From the NCBI RefSeq assembly GCF_014284175.1, contig NZ_JACOGA010000005.1, positions 124,001 to 188,000 of the forward strand: DNA of 64,000 nucleotides, written 5' to 3'. The DNA comes from Affinundibacterium flavidum. Its GTDB lineage: Bacteria > Pseudomonadota > Gammaproteobacteria > Burkholderiales > Burkholderiaceae_D. The stretch's first letter is position 1, and each line of letters starts with the position of its first letter. Positions 1 to 8,903 of the stretch are shown piece by piece. Made by a program: the position numbers and the translations under genes. Under the pieces are notes generated by a model. The model saw only the letters and a program-made list of their open reading frames with translations. It did not search any database and was not told the DNA's origin.

Positions 1-215
1 GCGAATGCCTCGCCGAGCAAAGTCTCGCTAGTATAGTCACCATAAATATCTGCTTGGTCTATCGTGGTAATTCCTAAGTCCAGCGCAGCTCGCAAAAATT
101 GCACGCGCTCGGCGGGTGACATCTGCCATGAAGACAGCCGCCACAGGCCGAGAACGATGCGTGAAAACTCTGGGCCATGTGGCGCAATTGTGATGCGTGA
201 ACTGATCATAGACAT
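1..215 (-). CDS. aldo/keto reductase, partial (C-terminal part beyond left edge)
   Basis: Only the first about 71 codons are inside the window. The start is an ATG at 215 (a second ATG lies two codons in, at 209), and the frame stays open to base 1. The visible N-terminus has the aldo/keto reductase pattern: a short strand, then RIVLGLWRL, and after about 20 residues the DxADIYG block (TTIDQADIYGDYT), in which Asp and Tyr belong to the catalytic tetrad. This resembles the YdhF-type NADP-dependent oxidoreductases acting on aldehydes and ketones. Substrate is unknown. The 238 bases between this start and the neighbouring DsbA-like gene hold its promoter side and nothing else I can recognise. 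Confidence 0.8.
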   Translation of the reverse strand, partial: MSMISSRITIAPHGPEFSRIVLGLWRLSSWQMSPAERVQFLRAALDLGITTIDQADIYGDYTSETLLGEAF

Positions 216-453
216 AGCGAGGCTATCCTGTTTAAAAAATAAAGAATGGGATTAATGCCATTATCTTCGATTTTCAAATGTATAACCGCGAAGTACTAAA
301 ACATCTTTTTCAAACTCAGTTCATAGCTATGCTACTGTCGCCTATCCATTTTGTAGGTATCTACAATGAGCTATACTGCAAAATTGAACTCGCGAATTAT
401 TCTTAACGCCAAATTGATTAATAAGCTCGATCCCAATTTCAAAATTCACTCCG

Positions 454-1101
454 CTACAGCGCTTCATGAAAACTATCACGCAAATCCTGTGCTTTGGCAT
501 AGCCCGAACTCAAGGTATGCAAACCATCTTCCTTCACCAGCAGCAACATAGGAAACCCACGTACGCCCCAGCGTTGAATTTGCTCGAAATGCTGACGTGT
601 TTCCTCTTTGCTGTCTGCTGAACTCAAGCTTTCTTGGAAACTGGCGACATCAAAAGCCTCACTGTTGTCATATGCGTTTAAGGCTTGTACCGCGACTTCT
701 GCCAAGACCTGTTCATTCGTCACATCTTTCGCTTCAGCATAAAACGCATGCTGTATTGCCTCAAAGACTGCGAAGTTAATCTTAGTCGGCATGTCTTCGG
801 TTAAGATTTTTGCAGTGACCACCGCACGACATGCAGGCTCAGTGTCATAGATAAATGCAGGTTTATCGAGACCTGTCATATCAAACGGCAATCCACTTAC
901 TTGTCGTACTTTTTCCCAATGCGACAAGATCATTGTGCGTTGATCCGCATCCATAGTCTGTTTATTGTAAGCGCGCAAACCACCCAATACGATATCAAGT
1001 TCAGCATCAGGAATGTCCGCCAAGAACTGTTTCAATTCATGACTAAATCCATAGCACCAAGAGCACATAGGATCTGCAATATATAAGAATTTATTCGACA
1101 T
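454..1101 (-). CDS. DsbA-family thioredoxin-fold protein (COG3531-like)
   Basis: A 215-residue protein with a CxxC active site (ADPMCSWCYGFSHEL, about residues 9-23) right after the first beta strand, and a cis-proline segment near the C-terminus (RGFPMLLL). This is the layout of cytoplasmic DsbA/FrnE/HCCA-isomerase-like thioredoxin folds with an inserted helical domain. There is no signal peptide, so it is probably cytoplasmic. A longer reading from 1176 exists, but it would overlap the end of anmK, so I prefer the ATG at 1101, which begins the family's usual MxxKFLYIADPMCSWC N-terminus. It lies downstream of anmK on the same strand. Partner or substrate is not evident. Confidence 0.8.
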   Translation of the reverse strand: MSNKFLYIADPMCSWCYGFSHELKQFLADIPDAELDIVLGGLRAYNKQTMDADQRTMILSHWEKVRQVSGLPFDMTGLDKPAFIYDTEPACRAVVTAKILTEDMPTKINFAVFEAIQHAFYAEAKDVTNEQVLAEVAVQALNAYDNSEAFDVASFQESLSSADSKEETRQHFEQIQRWGVRGFPMLLLVKEDGLHTLSSGYAKAQDLRDSFHEAL

Positions 1102-1156
1102 ACGATTGATTAACTTCAGTAGTTTTTGGGGTGGGATTATTCGAGATCTTCCAGGC

Positions 1157-2272
1157 TTACGCCGGATACAGAGCACCTAGAATTCGTGCGCCGCGCGCCG
1201 CGGTGACATCGCTAAGATTGCCCGCCTCTCGCTGCACAAATCGTTGCGCCAACCAAGCGAATGCGAGTGCTTCTACATGATGAACTTCGACACCCAGAGA
1301 CTCGGTGGTATCCCAATGCACTTGCGGCAAAGCTTGTGCTAAGGCTTGCATCAAACTGACATTATAAGCGCCGCCGCCACACACATAGACAGCGACACAT
1401 TCTGGCGCGAATTCACGTATCGCATCAGTGATACTTTGGGCAGTAAACGCACATAAAGTCGCTTGTACATCAACGACGCTCAGATGTTTAAAAGCCTGCA
1501 ATTTTTGTTGTAGCCATGGTAGATGAAAGAAATCACGTCCCGTACTTTTTGGTGGAGATTGGCGCAGAAAAACTTCGTCACACAGGCTTGCCAATAATTG
1601 CGGATCAGGCTGACCTTGCGCAGCCCAAGCACCATTCGCGTCATAGGCCAAGCCCTGATGTTGCAATATCCAGGCGTCCATTAAAACGTTGCCCGGACCG
1701 GTATCAAATCCTGTGGTGCGACCATCGGCATGTAAGATACTGATATTGCTGATTCCGCCAATATTCAACACCACGCGGCATTCGCCTGTCTTTGCGAATA
1801 CAGCACGATGAAAAGCCGGCACCAGAGGCGCACCTTGTCCGCCCGCAGCGATATCCCTGCTACGAAAATCGGCGATCACATCAATCCCGGTCAACTCCGC
1901 CAATAAAGCCGGATTATTAGTTTGCCGGGTGAAGCCCAAATCAGGCCTATGGCGTATCGTTTGCCCGTGTACGCCTATTGCTTGAACTTGCAAATTCGGA
2001 TGTTGACGACGTAACTCAGTCACACATTCTGCGTAGACGATTGCCAATTGATTTGCCAACGCGGCTTCGCGTTCAATTTCATTCTCGCCCGCTTGCTGCA
2101 AGGCCATCGCTTGCTGCTTCAACTCAGTAGAAAAAGGAATGTGGGCACTCGCCAATAACTGCATTGCAGTGTGATTATTTCCCGCTGTACTGTCAGGGAA
2201 AGCGACCAACACGCCATCTACGCCATCCAAGCTGGTACCTGACATCAGACCTATGTAATTTTTGAGACTCAT
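1157..2272 (-). CDS. anmK: anhydro-N-acetylmuramic acid kinase
   Basis: A 371-residue protein of normal family length. It starts with the phosphate-binding loop GLMSGTSLDGVD (residues 8-19), has NIGGISNIS near residue 179 and the DTGPGN motif that follows, all typical of AnmK (ASKHA kinase fold). The enzyme hydrolyses and phosphorylates 1,6-anhydro-MurNAc, giving MurNAc-6-phosphate during cytoplasmic peptidoglycan recycling. It is separated from the upstream M23 peptidase gene on the same strand by a terminator and a small tandem repeat, so it probably has its own promoter there. The same window also carries amgK and murU. Confidence 0.95.
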   Translation of the reverse strand: MSLKNYIGLMSGTSLDGVDGVLVAFPDSTAGNNHTAMQLLASAHIPFSTELKQQAMALQQAGENEIEREAALANQLAIVYAECVTELRRQHPNLQVQAIGVHGQTIRHRPDLGFTRQTNNPALLAELTGIDVIADFRSRDIAAGGQGAPLVPAFHRAVFAKTGECRVVLNIGGISNISILHADGRTTGFDTGPGNVLMDAWILQHQGLAYDANGAWAAQGQPDPQLLASLCDEVFLRQSPPKSTGRDFFHLPWLQQKLQAFKHLSVVDVQATLCAFTAQSITDAIREFAPECVAVYVCGGGAYNVSLMQALAQALPQVHWDTTESLGVEVHHVEALAFAWLAQRFVQREAGNLSDVTAARGARILGALYPA

Positions 2273-2346
2273 TGGATTTGTTTGTTATCTATTTTTGCTG
2301 TAGCAATCAAAGCGAAGTGGTGCAACATGGTGCCAAGTAATCGGAA

Positions 2347-2378
2347 ATAATGCGCAATAATGCGCAATAATGCGCAAT
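2347..2378. repeat. 10-bp tandem repeat, about three copies
   Basis: Three near-perfect direct copies of TGCGCAATAA between the anmK start and the M23 gene terminator. It lies on the promoter side of anmK. The 10-bp period is close to one helical turn, but whether it binds anything is unknown. Confidence 0.7.
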
Positions 2379-2388
2379 TCCTGACAAT

Positions 2389-2416
2389 AAAAAAGCCGAA
2401 CTAAGTTCGGCTTTTT
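2389..2416 (-). terminator. intrinsic terminator of the M23 peptidase gene
   Basis: Inverted repeat with arms AAGCCGAAC and GTTCGGCTT around a 3-nt loop, followed on the minus strand by a T run. It lies 14 bases beyond the M23 stop. The plus strand also ends in T residues, so it may work in both directions. Confidence 0.85.
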
Positions 2417-2429
2417 GCTTCTTAAGAAT

Positions 2430-3824
2430 CTAGCGTGCCGCCACCAGCGCCGCTGAGTTTCGTTCTGGTCGCAGTAAATCAAAACGATGTGCCATATCTG
2501 CGGCAACCACTCTGAAGCGCGTCAATTCATGTGCGGCCAATGCAGCAGCGCTTTGGACGCTGATGGTATTCGGATCACGTGGCTCATTATTCACACGGAA
2601 CTCATAGTGCAAATGCGGTCCTGTTGACCAACCGGTAGAACCGACATAACCAATCACCTGACCTTGACTAACACGTGTACCTTTGCGTGAACCAGGTGCA
2701 AAGCGACTCATGTGCGCATAGGCTGTGCTGTAACCGTTCCAGTGTTTAACAATGACCATATTGCCGTAGCCACCTTGTGGGCCAGCATGTTCAATCGTAC
2801 CGTCAGCAGAGGCACGAATCGGCGTACCGCTAACTGCAGCAAAATCAATCCCTGTATGACGTTTCCACTTACCAGAAATCGGATGCACGCGCATAGAAAA
2901 ACCAGAAGATACGCGGGAGAATTCCAGTGGCGATTTCAAGAACGCCTTCTTCAAAGATTTACCATCAAAACTATAATACCCACCTTCGCCAGCGCCTTCG
3001 TCAAACCAGACCGCTTGCGCTAATTTGCCTGAATTTTTGAATTCACCGGACAACAAACGCCCTGTCTTCACCAGTTCACCATTCAACCAGAATGTTTCGT
3101 ACACCACGTTGAAATAATCGCCGCGTTGCAGGCGACGGAAATCAATGCTGGTTTCAAACATTTTGACGATTTGATCGGCAATCGGTGCCGGGATCAAGGC
3201 TTTATCCGTTGCGACGAATAGAGAAGATTGAATATCGCCAGAGCGCATTTCTATACGGCGCTCTAATTGTTCAACGACTTCCGTCGCTTTAAAACCATTT
3301 TGATCATTGCGTGACACTAATAAAGTTTTAGTGCCATTATCATTACCATCCAAACCAACACGCAGCCACTCTAAAGTACCTTCGTCGGTCGTCTTCACAC
3401 GAATAGACTTGCCAGCGCGGGCTTGCAGAACACTGCGTGCGACAGGATCAGTTTTCAAGAAGTTTGCAGCATTGACGTCATCGACGCCCAAACGCTGCAA
3501 TAAAGACGCCAAGCTATCGCCGCGCTGGATCTTTTCTTCTTTCACATAATGCTGTTGTTGCAAAACAATCTTAGAAATTTGCTCATCCAAAGATGGCATT
3601 TGCAATTCTTGACTAATTGTTTTAACGGGGAGATTGGCGGCGTCAGGTGCTAAAGGAGCAACACCGACCGCACCAACTGCGCACACTGCGAAGAACAAGC
3701 CAGTAAAAGGAATCACACGCGAAGCGCGCATACCGCGCAGATTCGCAATACTGATTGCTATCAAAGACTGGGCTCTAACTTGTGTAGTTGCAGCTAAATG
3801 ACGGAATTTATCGGATAAACGCAT
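2430..3824 (-). CDS. M23-family peptidoglycan endopeptidase, membrane anchored
   Basis: A 464-residue protein with an N-terminal cytoplasmic stretch, one hydrophobic segment (about residues 38-57), a LysM/OapA-like region with the RGDSLASLLQRLGV pattern (about 100-150), and a C-terminal LytM/M23 domain. Zinc and catalytic motifs are visible: HTGIDFA near residue 321 and GPHLHYEFR near 404. The predicted job is cleavage of peptide cross-links in peptidoglycan from the periplasmic side of the inner membrane, as in MepM-type enzymes. It is divergent from tyrS, with a 279-base shared upstream region, an arrangement I recall as common in Burkholderiales. A terminator follows the stop codon. Confidence 0.92.
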   Translation of the reverse strand: MRLSDKFRHLAATTQVRAQSLIAISIANLRGMRASRVIPFTGLFFAVCAVGAVGVAPLAPDAANLPVKTISQELQMPSLDEQISKIVLQQQHYVKEEKIQRGDSLASLLQRLGVDDVNAANFLKTDPVARSVLQARAGKSIRVKTTDEGTLEWLRVGLDGNDNGTKTLLVSRNDQNGFKATEVVEQLERRIEMRSGDIQSSLFVATDKALIPAPIADQIVKMFETSIDFRRLQRGDYFNVVYETFWLNGELVKTGRLLSGEFKNSGKLAQAVWFDEGAGEGGYYSFDGKSLKKAFLKSPLEFSRVSSGFSMRVHPISGKWKRHTGIDFAAVSGTPIRASADGTIEHAGPQGGYGNMVIVKHWNGYSTAYAHMSRFAPGSRKGTRVSQGQVIGYVGSTGWSTGPHLHYEFRVNNEPRDPNTISVQSAAALAAHELTRFRVVAADMAHRFDLLRPERNSAALVAAR

Positions 3825-4103
3825 GCAATAAGTTAAAATTGATGTTTCGCTGCCAGATCTTGGGGCTGGCAGTTAACAGAGTGTTAGCAAACCCACTCCT
3901 TTTATTTTTATTAACTTAAGGTGGGGCTTAAAAATTGTCGCCTGATTGTAAAGCAAACAGCGAATAATGCAAGCTGCCGATTATGTGAGGAGCGCACTTT
4001 TTTCGCTAGCCCTGTTACAAAACTTTTTGATTTTTTTCAATCCCATTTGATCCATCCGGAATTTAGTTTAAATTTTTTGTTTAATTAATTTATTAAAACC
4101 ATC

Positions 4104-5363
4104 ATGACTTCGCCACAACACAATGACAAAGCGCCAGGCGCAACCCCACTTTTGCCACTTTCAGATGCAGTGCAGCATGCATTAGCAGTTACCAAACGTG
4201 GTGTGGACGAACTCTTGATTGAATCTGAATTCGCGCAAAAGCTCGCGCGTAGTGAAAAGACCGGCAAACCATTACGCATTAAATTAGGACTTGATCCTAC
4301 AGCACCCGACTTACACCTTGGTCACACCGTAGTCTTAAACAAAATGCGTCAGTTGCAAGATTTGGGACATACGGTCATTTTCCTGATTGGTGACTTCACC
4401 TCCATGATCGGCGACCCATCTGGCCGCAATGCAACGCGCCCACCGCTGACACGCGAACAAATCGAAGCCAACGCCCAGACTTACTTCAAACAAGCATCCT
4501 TGGTCTTAGATGCTAGCAAAACTGAAATTCGTTATAACTCGGAATGGTGCGATCCCCTCGGCTCACGTGGCTTGATTCAATTGTCATCAAAATACACGGT
4601 GGCGCGTATGATGGAGCGTGATGATTTCACCAAACGCTTTAAAGCTGGCACGCCGATTTCTGTACATGAATTTCTGTATCCATTAATGCAAGGTTACGAC
4701 TCCGTTGCTTTGCACGCAGATCTGGAACTCGGCGGCACTGATCAAAAATTCAACTTGCTGGTAGGTCGCGAACTGCAAAAAGATTACGGACAAGAGCCAC
4801 AATGTATTTTGACCATGCCTTTGCTAGAAGGTTTGGATGGCGTCGAAAAGATGTCTAAATCCAAGAACAACTACATCGCCATTACCGAGCCAGCGAATAC
4901 CATGTTTGCCAAAGTCATGAGTATTTCTGACGAAATGATGTGGCGCTACTATGATTTGCTATCGTTCTGCTCTTTGGAGCAAATCGCACAATACAAAAAA
5001 TCCGTCGCCGAAGGACAAAATCCCCGCGATATCAAAGTCGCCATCGCACAAGAAATCGTGACGCGCTTCCATAACAAACAAGCCGCAGAGGACGCGTTGG
5101 CAGATTTTGTAAACCGGTCTAAAGGCGGCATCCCTGACGACATCGCTGAAATCACTTTGAGCGGCGCACCAATCGGTATCGCCCAATTGTTAAAGCAAGC
5201 GAATCTATGTGCATCGACTTCTGAAGCCATGCGTATGGTCGATCAAGGTGGCGTGCGCATTGATGGCGCGGTAATCAGCGATAAGCAATTACAAGTGCAA
5301 GCAGGTACGGTTGTACTGCAAGTTGGCAAACGTAAATTCGCCAAAGTGACTTTGAGCGCATGA
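4104..5363 (+). CDS. tyrS: tyrosyl-tRNA synthetase
   Basis: A 419-residue class I aminoacyl-tRNA synthetase. The HIGH signature appears as HLGH at residues 71-74, the KMSKS loop is intact near residues 249-253, and an S4-like RNA-binding domain occupies about the last 65 residues. It charges tRNA-Tyr with tyrosine in the cytoplasm. The start is the ATG after an A/T-rich leader, and the N-terminal extension of about 30 residues before the conserved core is usual for the long bacterial type. dtd follows after 4 bases, so the two are probably one transcript: TyrS is a known source of D-Tyr-tRNA, which Dtd clears. Confidence 0.96.
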   Translation: MTSPQHNDKAPGATPLLPLSDAVQHALAVTKRGVDELLIESEFAQKLARSEKTGKPLRIKLGLDPTAPDLHLGHTVVLNKMRQLQDLGHTVIFLIGDFTSMIGDPSGRNATRPPLTREQIEANAQTYFKQASLVLDASKTEIRYNSEWCDPLGSRGLIQLSSKYTVARMMERDDFTKRFKAGTPISVHEFLYPLMQGYDSVALHADLELGGTDQKFNLLVGRELQKDYGQEPQCILTMPLLEGLDGVEKMSKSKNNYIAITEPANTMFAKVMSISDEMMWRYYDLLSFCSLEQIAQYKKSVAEGQNPRDIKVAIAQEIVTRFHNKQAAEDALADFVNRSKGGIPDDIAEITLSGAPIGIAQLLKQANLCASTSEAMRMVDQGGVRIDGAVISDKQLQVQAGTVVLQVGKRKFAKVTLSA

Positions 5364-5367
5364 TCGT

Positions 5368-5823
5368 ATGATCGCATTATTGCAAAGAGTCACGAACGCC
5401 AACGTGGTTGTTGAGGGCGCGACGATAGGTGCGATTCAGGCAGGACTGATGGTCTTGGTTTGTGCGGAACGCAATGACACCGAAAAAGAGGCCGAGCAAT
5501 TACTGACAAAATTGCTCAGCTATCGCGTGTTCTCAGACGATGCTGGCAAGATGAATCGCAGTGTCACCGATGTGCAAGGCGGCTTATTGTTGGTACCGCA
5601 ATTCACACTGGCTGCCGATACGCAATCCGGCACCCGCCCTTCCTTCACACCCGCTGCACCACCTGAATTAGGTAAACAATTATTTGATTACTTTGTCGCG
5701 CAGGCACGCTGTAAACATGCGGTGGTTGAGACCGGGCAATTTGGCGCCGACATGCAAGTTTCACTCACCAATGATGGCCCGGTGACCTTTTGGCTGCAAA
5801 CCAAATCCAAAGCAGAAAAATAA
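5368..5823 (+). CDS. dtd: D-aminoacyl-tRNA deacylase
   Basis: A 151-residue homodimeric Dtd. Family motifs are visible: the QFTLAAD segment (canonical SQFTLxAD, here preceded by Pro rather than Ser) near residues 79-85, and the Gly-cisPro motif NDGPVTFWL near the C-terminus. It removes D-amino acids and mischarged glycine from tRNAs. It starts 4 bases after tyrS and ends 3 bases before the next gene, so translation of all three is probably coupled. Confidence 0.95.
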   Translation: MIALLQRVTNANVVVEGATIGAIQAGLMVLVCAERNDTEKEAEQLLTKLLSYRVFSDDAGKMNRSVTDVQGGLLLVPQFTLAADTQSGTRPSFTPAAPPELGKQLFDYFVAQARCKHAVVETGQFGADMQVSLTNDGPVTFWLQTKSKAEK

Positions 5824-5826
5824 ACC

Positions 5827-6480
5827 GTGACCGAAATTCTATTAATACGCCACGGCGAAACCGCCTGGAATGCCGTGCGCAAATTGCAAGGGCATTTAGA
5901 TCTCCCGCTGAATGCCGAAGGCCGTCGTCAAGCCAAAGCATTGGCCGCCGGTTTGCAGCAAGAAAAGCTCGCCGCCATAGTCTCCAGCGACTTACAACGG
6001 GCCATGCAAACCGCCGGTGAAATCGCCAGACTACAAGGTTTACCAACACGCATTGATGCAGCATTACGCGAGCGTTGCTTTGGCGATTTTGAAGGCAAGC
6101 TGTATAGCGAGCTACCTGAAATTTATCCTGAAGAATATGCACACTGGCGTTTGCGCGACCCTGATTTTCATTTCCCGCCAAAACCGGATGACAGCAAAAA
6201 TGTCGGTGAAAGCATACGTGAATTTCAACAACGAACGATCAGCTGCATTTCGCATTATGCAGACCAATACGCTGGTCAAAAAATTGCCTTAGTCGCCCAC
6301 GGCGGTGTCCTCGAATGTGCGTATCGCGCTGCCATGAATTTGCCGCTAAACGCCGAACGCACGATTACGATTTACAACGCCAGCATTAATCGCTTCCAGT
6401 ATCAAGATGGACGCTTGTCGCTGGTGAGTTGGGGCGATATCGAGCATTTGGGAGATGCGATGCTGGATGAAGTTAATTAA
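5827..6480 (+). CDS. histidine phosphatase family protein (GpmB/CobC-like)
   Basis: A 217-residue protein with the phosphohistidine motif LIRHGETAWN at the N-terminus, an acid/base Glu in the LRERCFGDFEG region, and the second active-site histidine in VAHGGVLEC. These mark a cytoplasmic histidine phosphatase of the phosphoglycerate mutase superfamily, most likely a phosphatase rather than a mutase; the substrate cannot be told from sequence. The start is a GTG three bases after the dtd stop, and the conserved N-terminus begins right there, which supports the GTG. Last gene of the tyrS-dtd cluster. Confidence 0.88.
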   Translation: MTEILLIRHGETAWNAVRKLQGHLDLPLNAEGRRQAKALAAGLQQEKLAAIVSSDLQRAMQTAGEIARLQGLPTRIDAALRERCFGDFEGKLYSELPEIYPEEYAHWRLRDPDFHFPPKPDDSKNVGESIREFQQRTISCISHYADQYAGQKIALVAHGGVLECAYRAAMNLPLNAERTITIYNASINRFQYQDGRLSLVSWGDIEHLGDAMLDEVN

Positions 6481-6599
6481 GGTAATCGTTGTCGATGTCA
6501 CCTTCCACTATTTTGATTGCAATTATGAATTGACTGCAATGCATGCATAAATCAAAATGAGCGATTACAAAAAATCAATGCGGCTCCCGCATACCGCTC

Positions 6600-8822
6600 A
6601 TGCCTTTCCAACTCATCAGACACCAACACCTTTTCGCCTCCAGCATTTTATTTTTATCGTGTATCAATGCGGCATCAGCACAAGAAAATCAATCGACAGC
6701 CCCCACATTAAGTCCGGCTGAGAATAAAGACAAAGCACAACAAATCGAAGTCAAAGCCAAAAGCGAAGCCGATAATGCCAGACGCGACACCGCTGCAAAA
6801 ACAGTCATTACGAATGAAGAATTAATGCGCTATGGCGACACCAATATTAACGATGCGATGAAACGGGTGCCGGGTGTGTTGGTGGTCAAAGATCAAATGC
6901 AACTGCCCGGAATGAATGGGCGTTACACCCAAATCTTAATTGATGGCGAACCACCACGCGGCATCACCATTGCCGACTTACCGATGAATTTAATTGAGCG
7001 GGTCGAAATTTATCGTGCTGGCAGTGCGCAATTTAGTAGCCAAGCAATGGCCGGCACTATCAATATCATTTTAAAACGGGTTCCAAGTAATAAGCAGGCA
7101 CAGATCAAGCTCAACTTGACCAACACCTACAAGCCAAGTGGCAATGTGGAATGGCTCAGTTCCGATAAGATCGACAATTTGTCTTATTCAATTTCTCTTT
7201 CAGCCAGAGATAATGGCGCCCTCTTGTCCGCACCTTTTGTATCACACAGCGAAATTTTCGATGAAGTAGATACAAAAAAACAAGCCTACGAATTCAGGAG
7301 CCAGCGAAATATGCAAGCGCAAGGTATACGTGTCAATCCGCGCATACAATACAAAACTGAAGGAGGGAGTAGTTTTACATCAAGCTCGTCATTTAATTTC
7401 AACCGAAACCACTTTGCAGGTGATGAACGCTACGATTTCTTAGTGGGTGACACCTTACCGATCTGGCGTACCTTGCGCAATTCGCGAGCAGACACGCAGT
7501 TTGGCAATACGAGTTTGCGAATGTTGAGTAGTGTTGGTGACGCCAAACTAGACATCAATACAAGCGCCAATATCTACCATTTTTCAGATACCACAAGAGA
7601 CAATACTTACTCACCAAATAAACTGGCGTTTTATCAAAGAGACGTCAATACCAATACCAAAAATCTAGGCTTTAGCAATACCGGGAAAATTACGGCTCCT
7701 GGAAACGAAGAGCACGACATTGTTACCGGCTGGTCCTATTCGAATGCCAACAACCACAACCGTCGACAAGAAATCCAATTTAACTACGTGCCACAGACCT
7801 CCGAATCTGGCTTGCAAACGACCTTAGCGAATATTGATAAATTCGCTGTCTTTGTTCAAGATGAATGGAAATTTCGCAAACATTCGTCTGCGTATTTTGG
7901 CTTGCGCTGGGAAGCAGTCAAAATCCAGAGTGAAGGGAGTACGCAAGAAAAATTACGTCATCAATCTAGTGTCTTTAGCCCTATCGTACAAAGCTTGTGG
8001 CAACTGAACCCCGAAAATAATGACCGCTTACGACTTGGCTTATCAAGAACCTACCAGGCGCCAGCAGATTTCTATTTAATTTCACCGATCTACAAAAGCG
8101 CGAACAATTCTTTCTTGTCCCCGAACTTTCGTGGCAATCCGGCACTTCGTCCAGAATTGGCTTGGTCGCTAGACGCGGCTTATGAACACAATGGTAAAGA
8201 CGATTGGAACTACAACTTGCGCGCCAAATTACGCAGCATTACTGGCTTGCACAGGGACAACGTTAGTCAAGAGAATGGCGTATGGTGGATGATGTATGTG
8301 AACGCTGGAAATGCGCTCGCAAAGAGTTTGGAATTTGACACGCAATTTCCTTTAAAGCGTTTCATTGAAAATGCCCCGAATATCGACGTGAGTTTGGATC
8401 TATCAAAACATTGGTCAACAGTGACTTATCGGATTGATGCTCATGATTTAAGCACAGCGTACACCGCCAAACACAGTACCGACAGTATTCTCGATCCGAT
8501 TATCTCTAGCATCAAACTAGGTTTCGACTATCGTGCTAACGACTTACCGCTCAACCTCGGAAGCAATTTTCGCTATAGCGAAGGACATTGGCAGCTTTCC
8601 AGCAAGACCCAGCGCGAATTATCCAGCAATCCCTTGGACATTGATCTGTATGCCACATGGAAATTCAACAAGCAAAGTCTGTTACGCTTTTCTATCGACA
8701 ATCTAATGAAACACGGTTTCAACTATTTATCAGAACGCATAACTCCGGATGAGCGTTCCTTGACCTCCTATCGCAATCCAGCTTTCCGCAAGGTATCTTT
8801 AGGTTTTGAGCATCGTTTTTAA
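6600..8822 (+). CDS. TonB-dependent outer-membrane receptor
   Basis: A 740-residue protein with an N-terminal signal peptide (hydrophobic residues about 11-25, ending INAASAQ). A plug domain follows at about 65-160: TNEELMRYGDTNINDAMKRV, then DGEPPRG and IERVEIYRAG, then AGTINIILKR. The rest is a long beta-barrel rich in alternating aromatic strands and ending in a C-terminal Phe, as the Bam signal requires. The family takes up siderophores, haem, vitamin B12, sugars or metals with TonB energy; no local gene identifies the ligand. It stands alone, convergent with the amidohydrolase gene. I see no clear Fur box in the short leader. Confidence 0.9.
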   Translation: MPFQLIRHQHLFASSILFLSCINAASAQENQSTAPTLSPAENKDKAQQIEVKAKSEADNARRDTAAKTVITNEELMRYGDTNINDAMKRVPGVLVVKDQMQLPGMNGRYTQILIDGEPPRGITIADLPMNLIERVEIYRAGSAQFSSQAMAGTINIILKRVPSNKQAQIKLNLTNTYKPSGNVEWLSSDKIDNLSYSISLSARDNGALLSAPFVSHSEIFDEVDTKKQAYEFRSQRNMQAQGIRVNPRIQYKTEGGSSFTSSSSFNFNRNHFAGDERYDFLVGDTLPIWRTLRNSRADTQFGNTSLRMLSSVGDAKLDINTSANIYHFSDTTRDNTYSPNKLAFYQRDVNTNTKNLGFSNTGKITAPGNEEHDIVTGWSYSNANNHNRRQEIQFNYVPQTSESGLQTTLANIDKFAVFVQDEWKFRKHSSAYFGLRWEAVKIQSEGSTQEKLRHQSSVFSPIVQSLWQLNPENNDRLRLGLSRTYQAPADFYLISPIYKSANNSFLSPNFRGNPALRPELAWSLDAAYEHNGKDDWNYNLRAKLRSITGLHRDNVSQENGVWWMMYVNAGNALAKSLEFDTQFPLKRFIENAPNIDVSLDLSKHWSTVTYRIDAHDLSTAYTAKHSTDSILDPIISSIKLGFDYRANDLPLNLGSNFRYSEGHWQLSSKTQRELSSNPLDIDLYATWKFNKQSLLRFSIDNLMKHGFNYLSERITPDERSLTSYRNPAFRKVSLGFEHRF

Positions 8823-8848
8823 CTTAAAAGAGAAATCACGGTCTAAAG

Positions 8849-8880
8849 AAAAAACCGCTCGATAATATTCGTCGAGCGGC
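8849..8880 (-). terminator. intrinsic terminator of the M20 amidohydrolase gene
   Basis: Arms CCGCTCGA and TCGAGCGG with a 9-nt loop. On the minus strand the stem is followed by a run of six T residues, so it fits the end of the minus-strand amidohydrolase gene. It lies between two convergent genes and may also slow readthrough from the TonB receptor gene. Confidence 0.85.
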
Positions 8881-8903
8881 TCTAATCATTAACTTCTCCT
8901 GAC

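Noticed and set aside
366..551. 61-codon plus-strand frame before and across the end of the DsbA-like gene
   Set aside because: No ribosome site, no domain, and about half of it is antisense to the DsbA-like gene.
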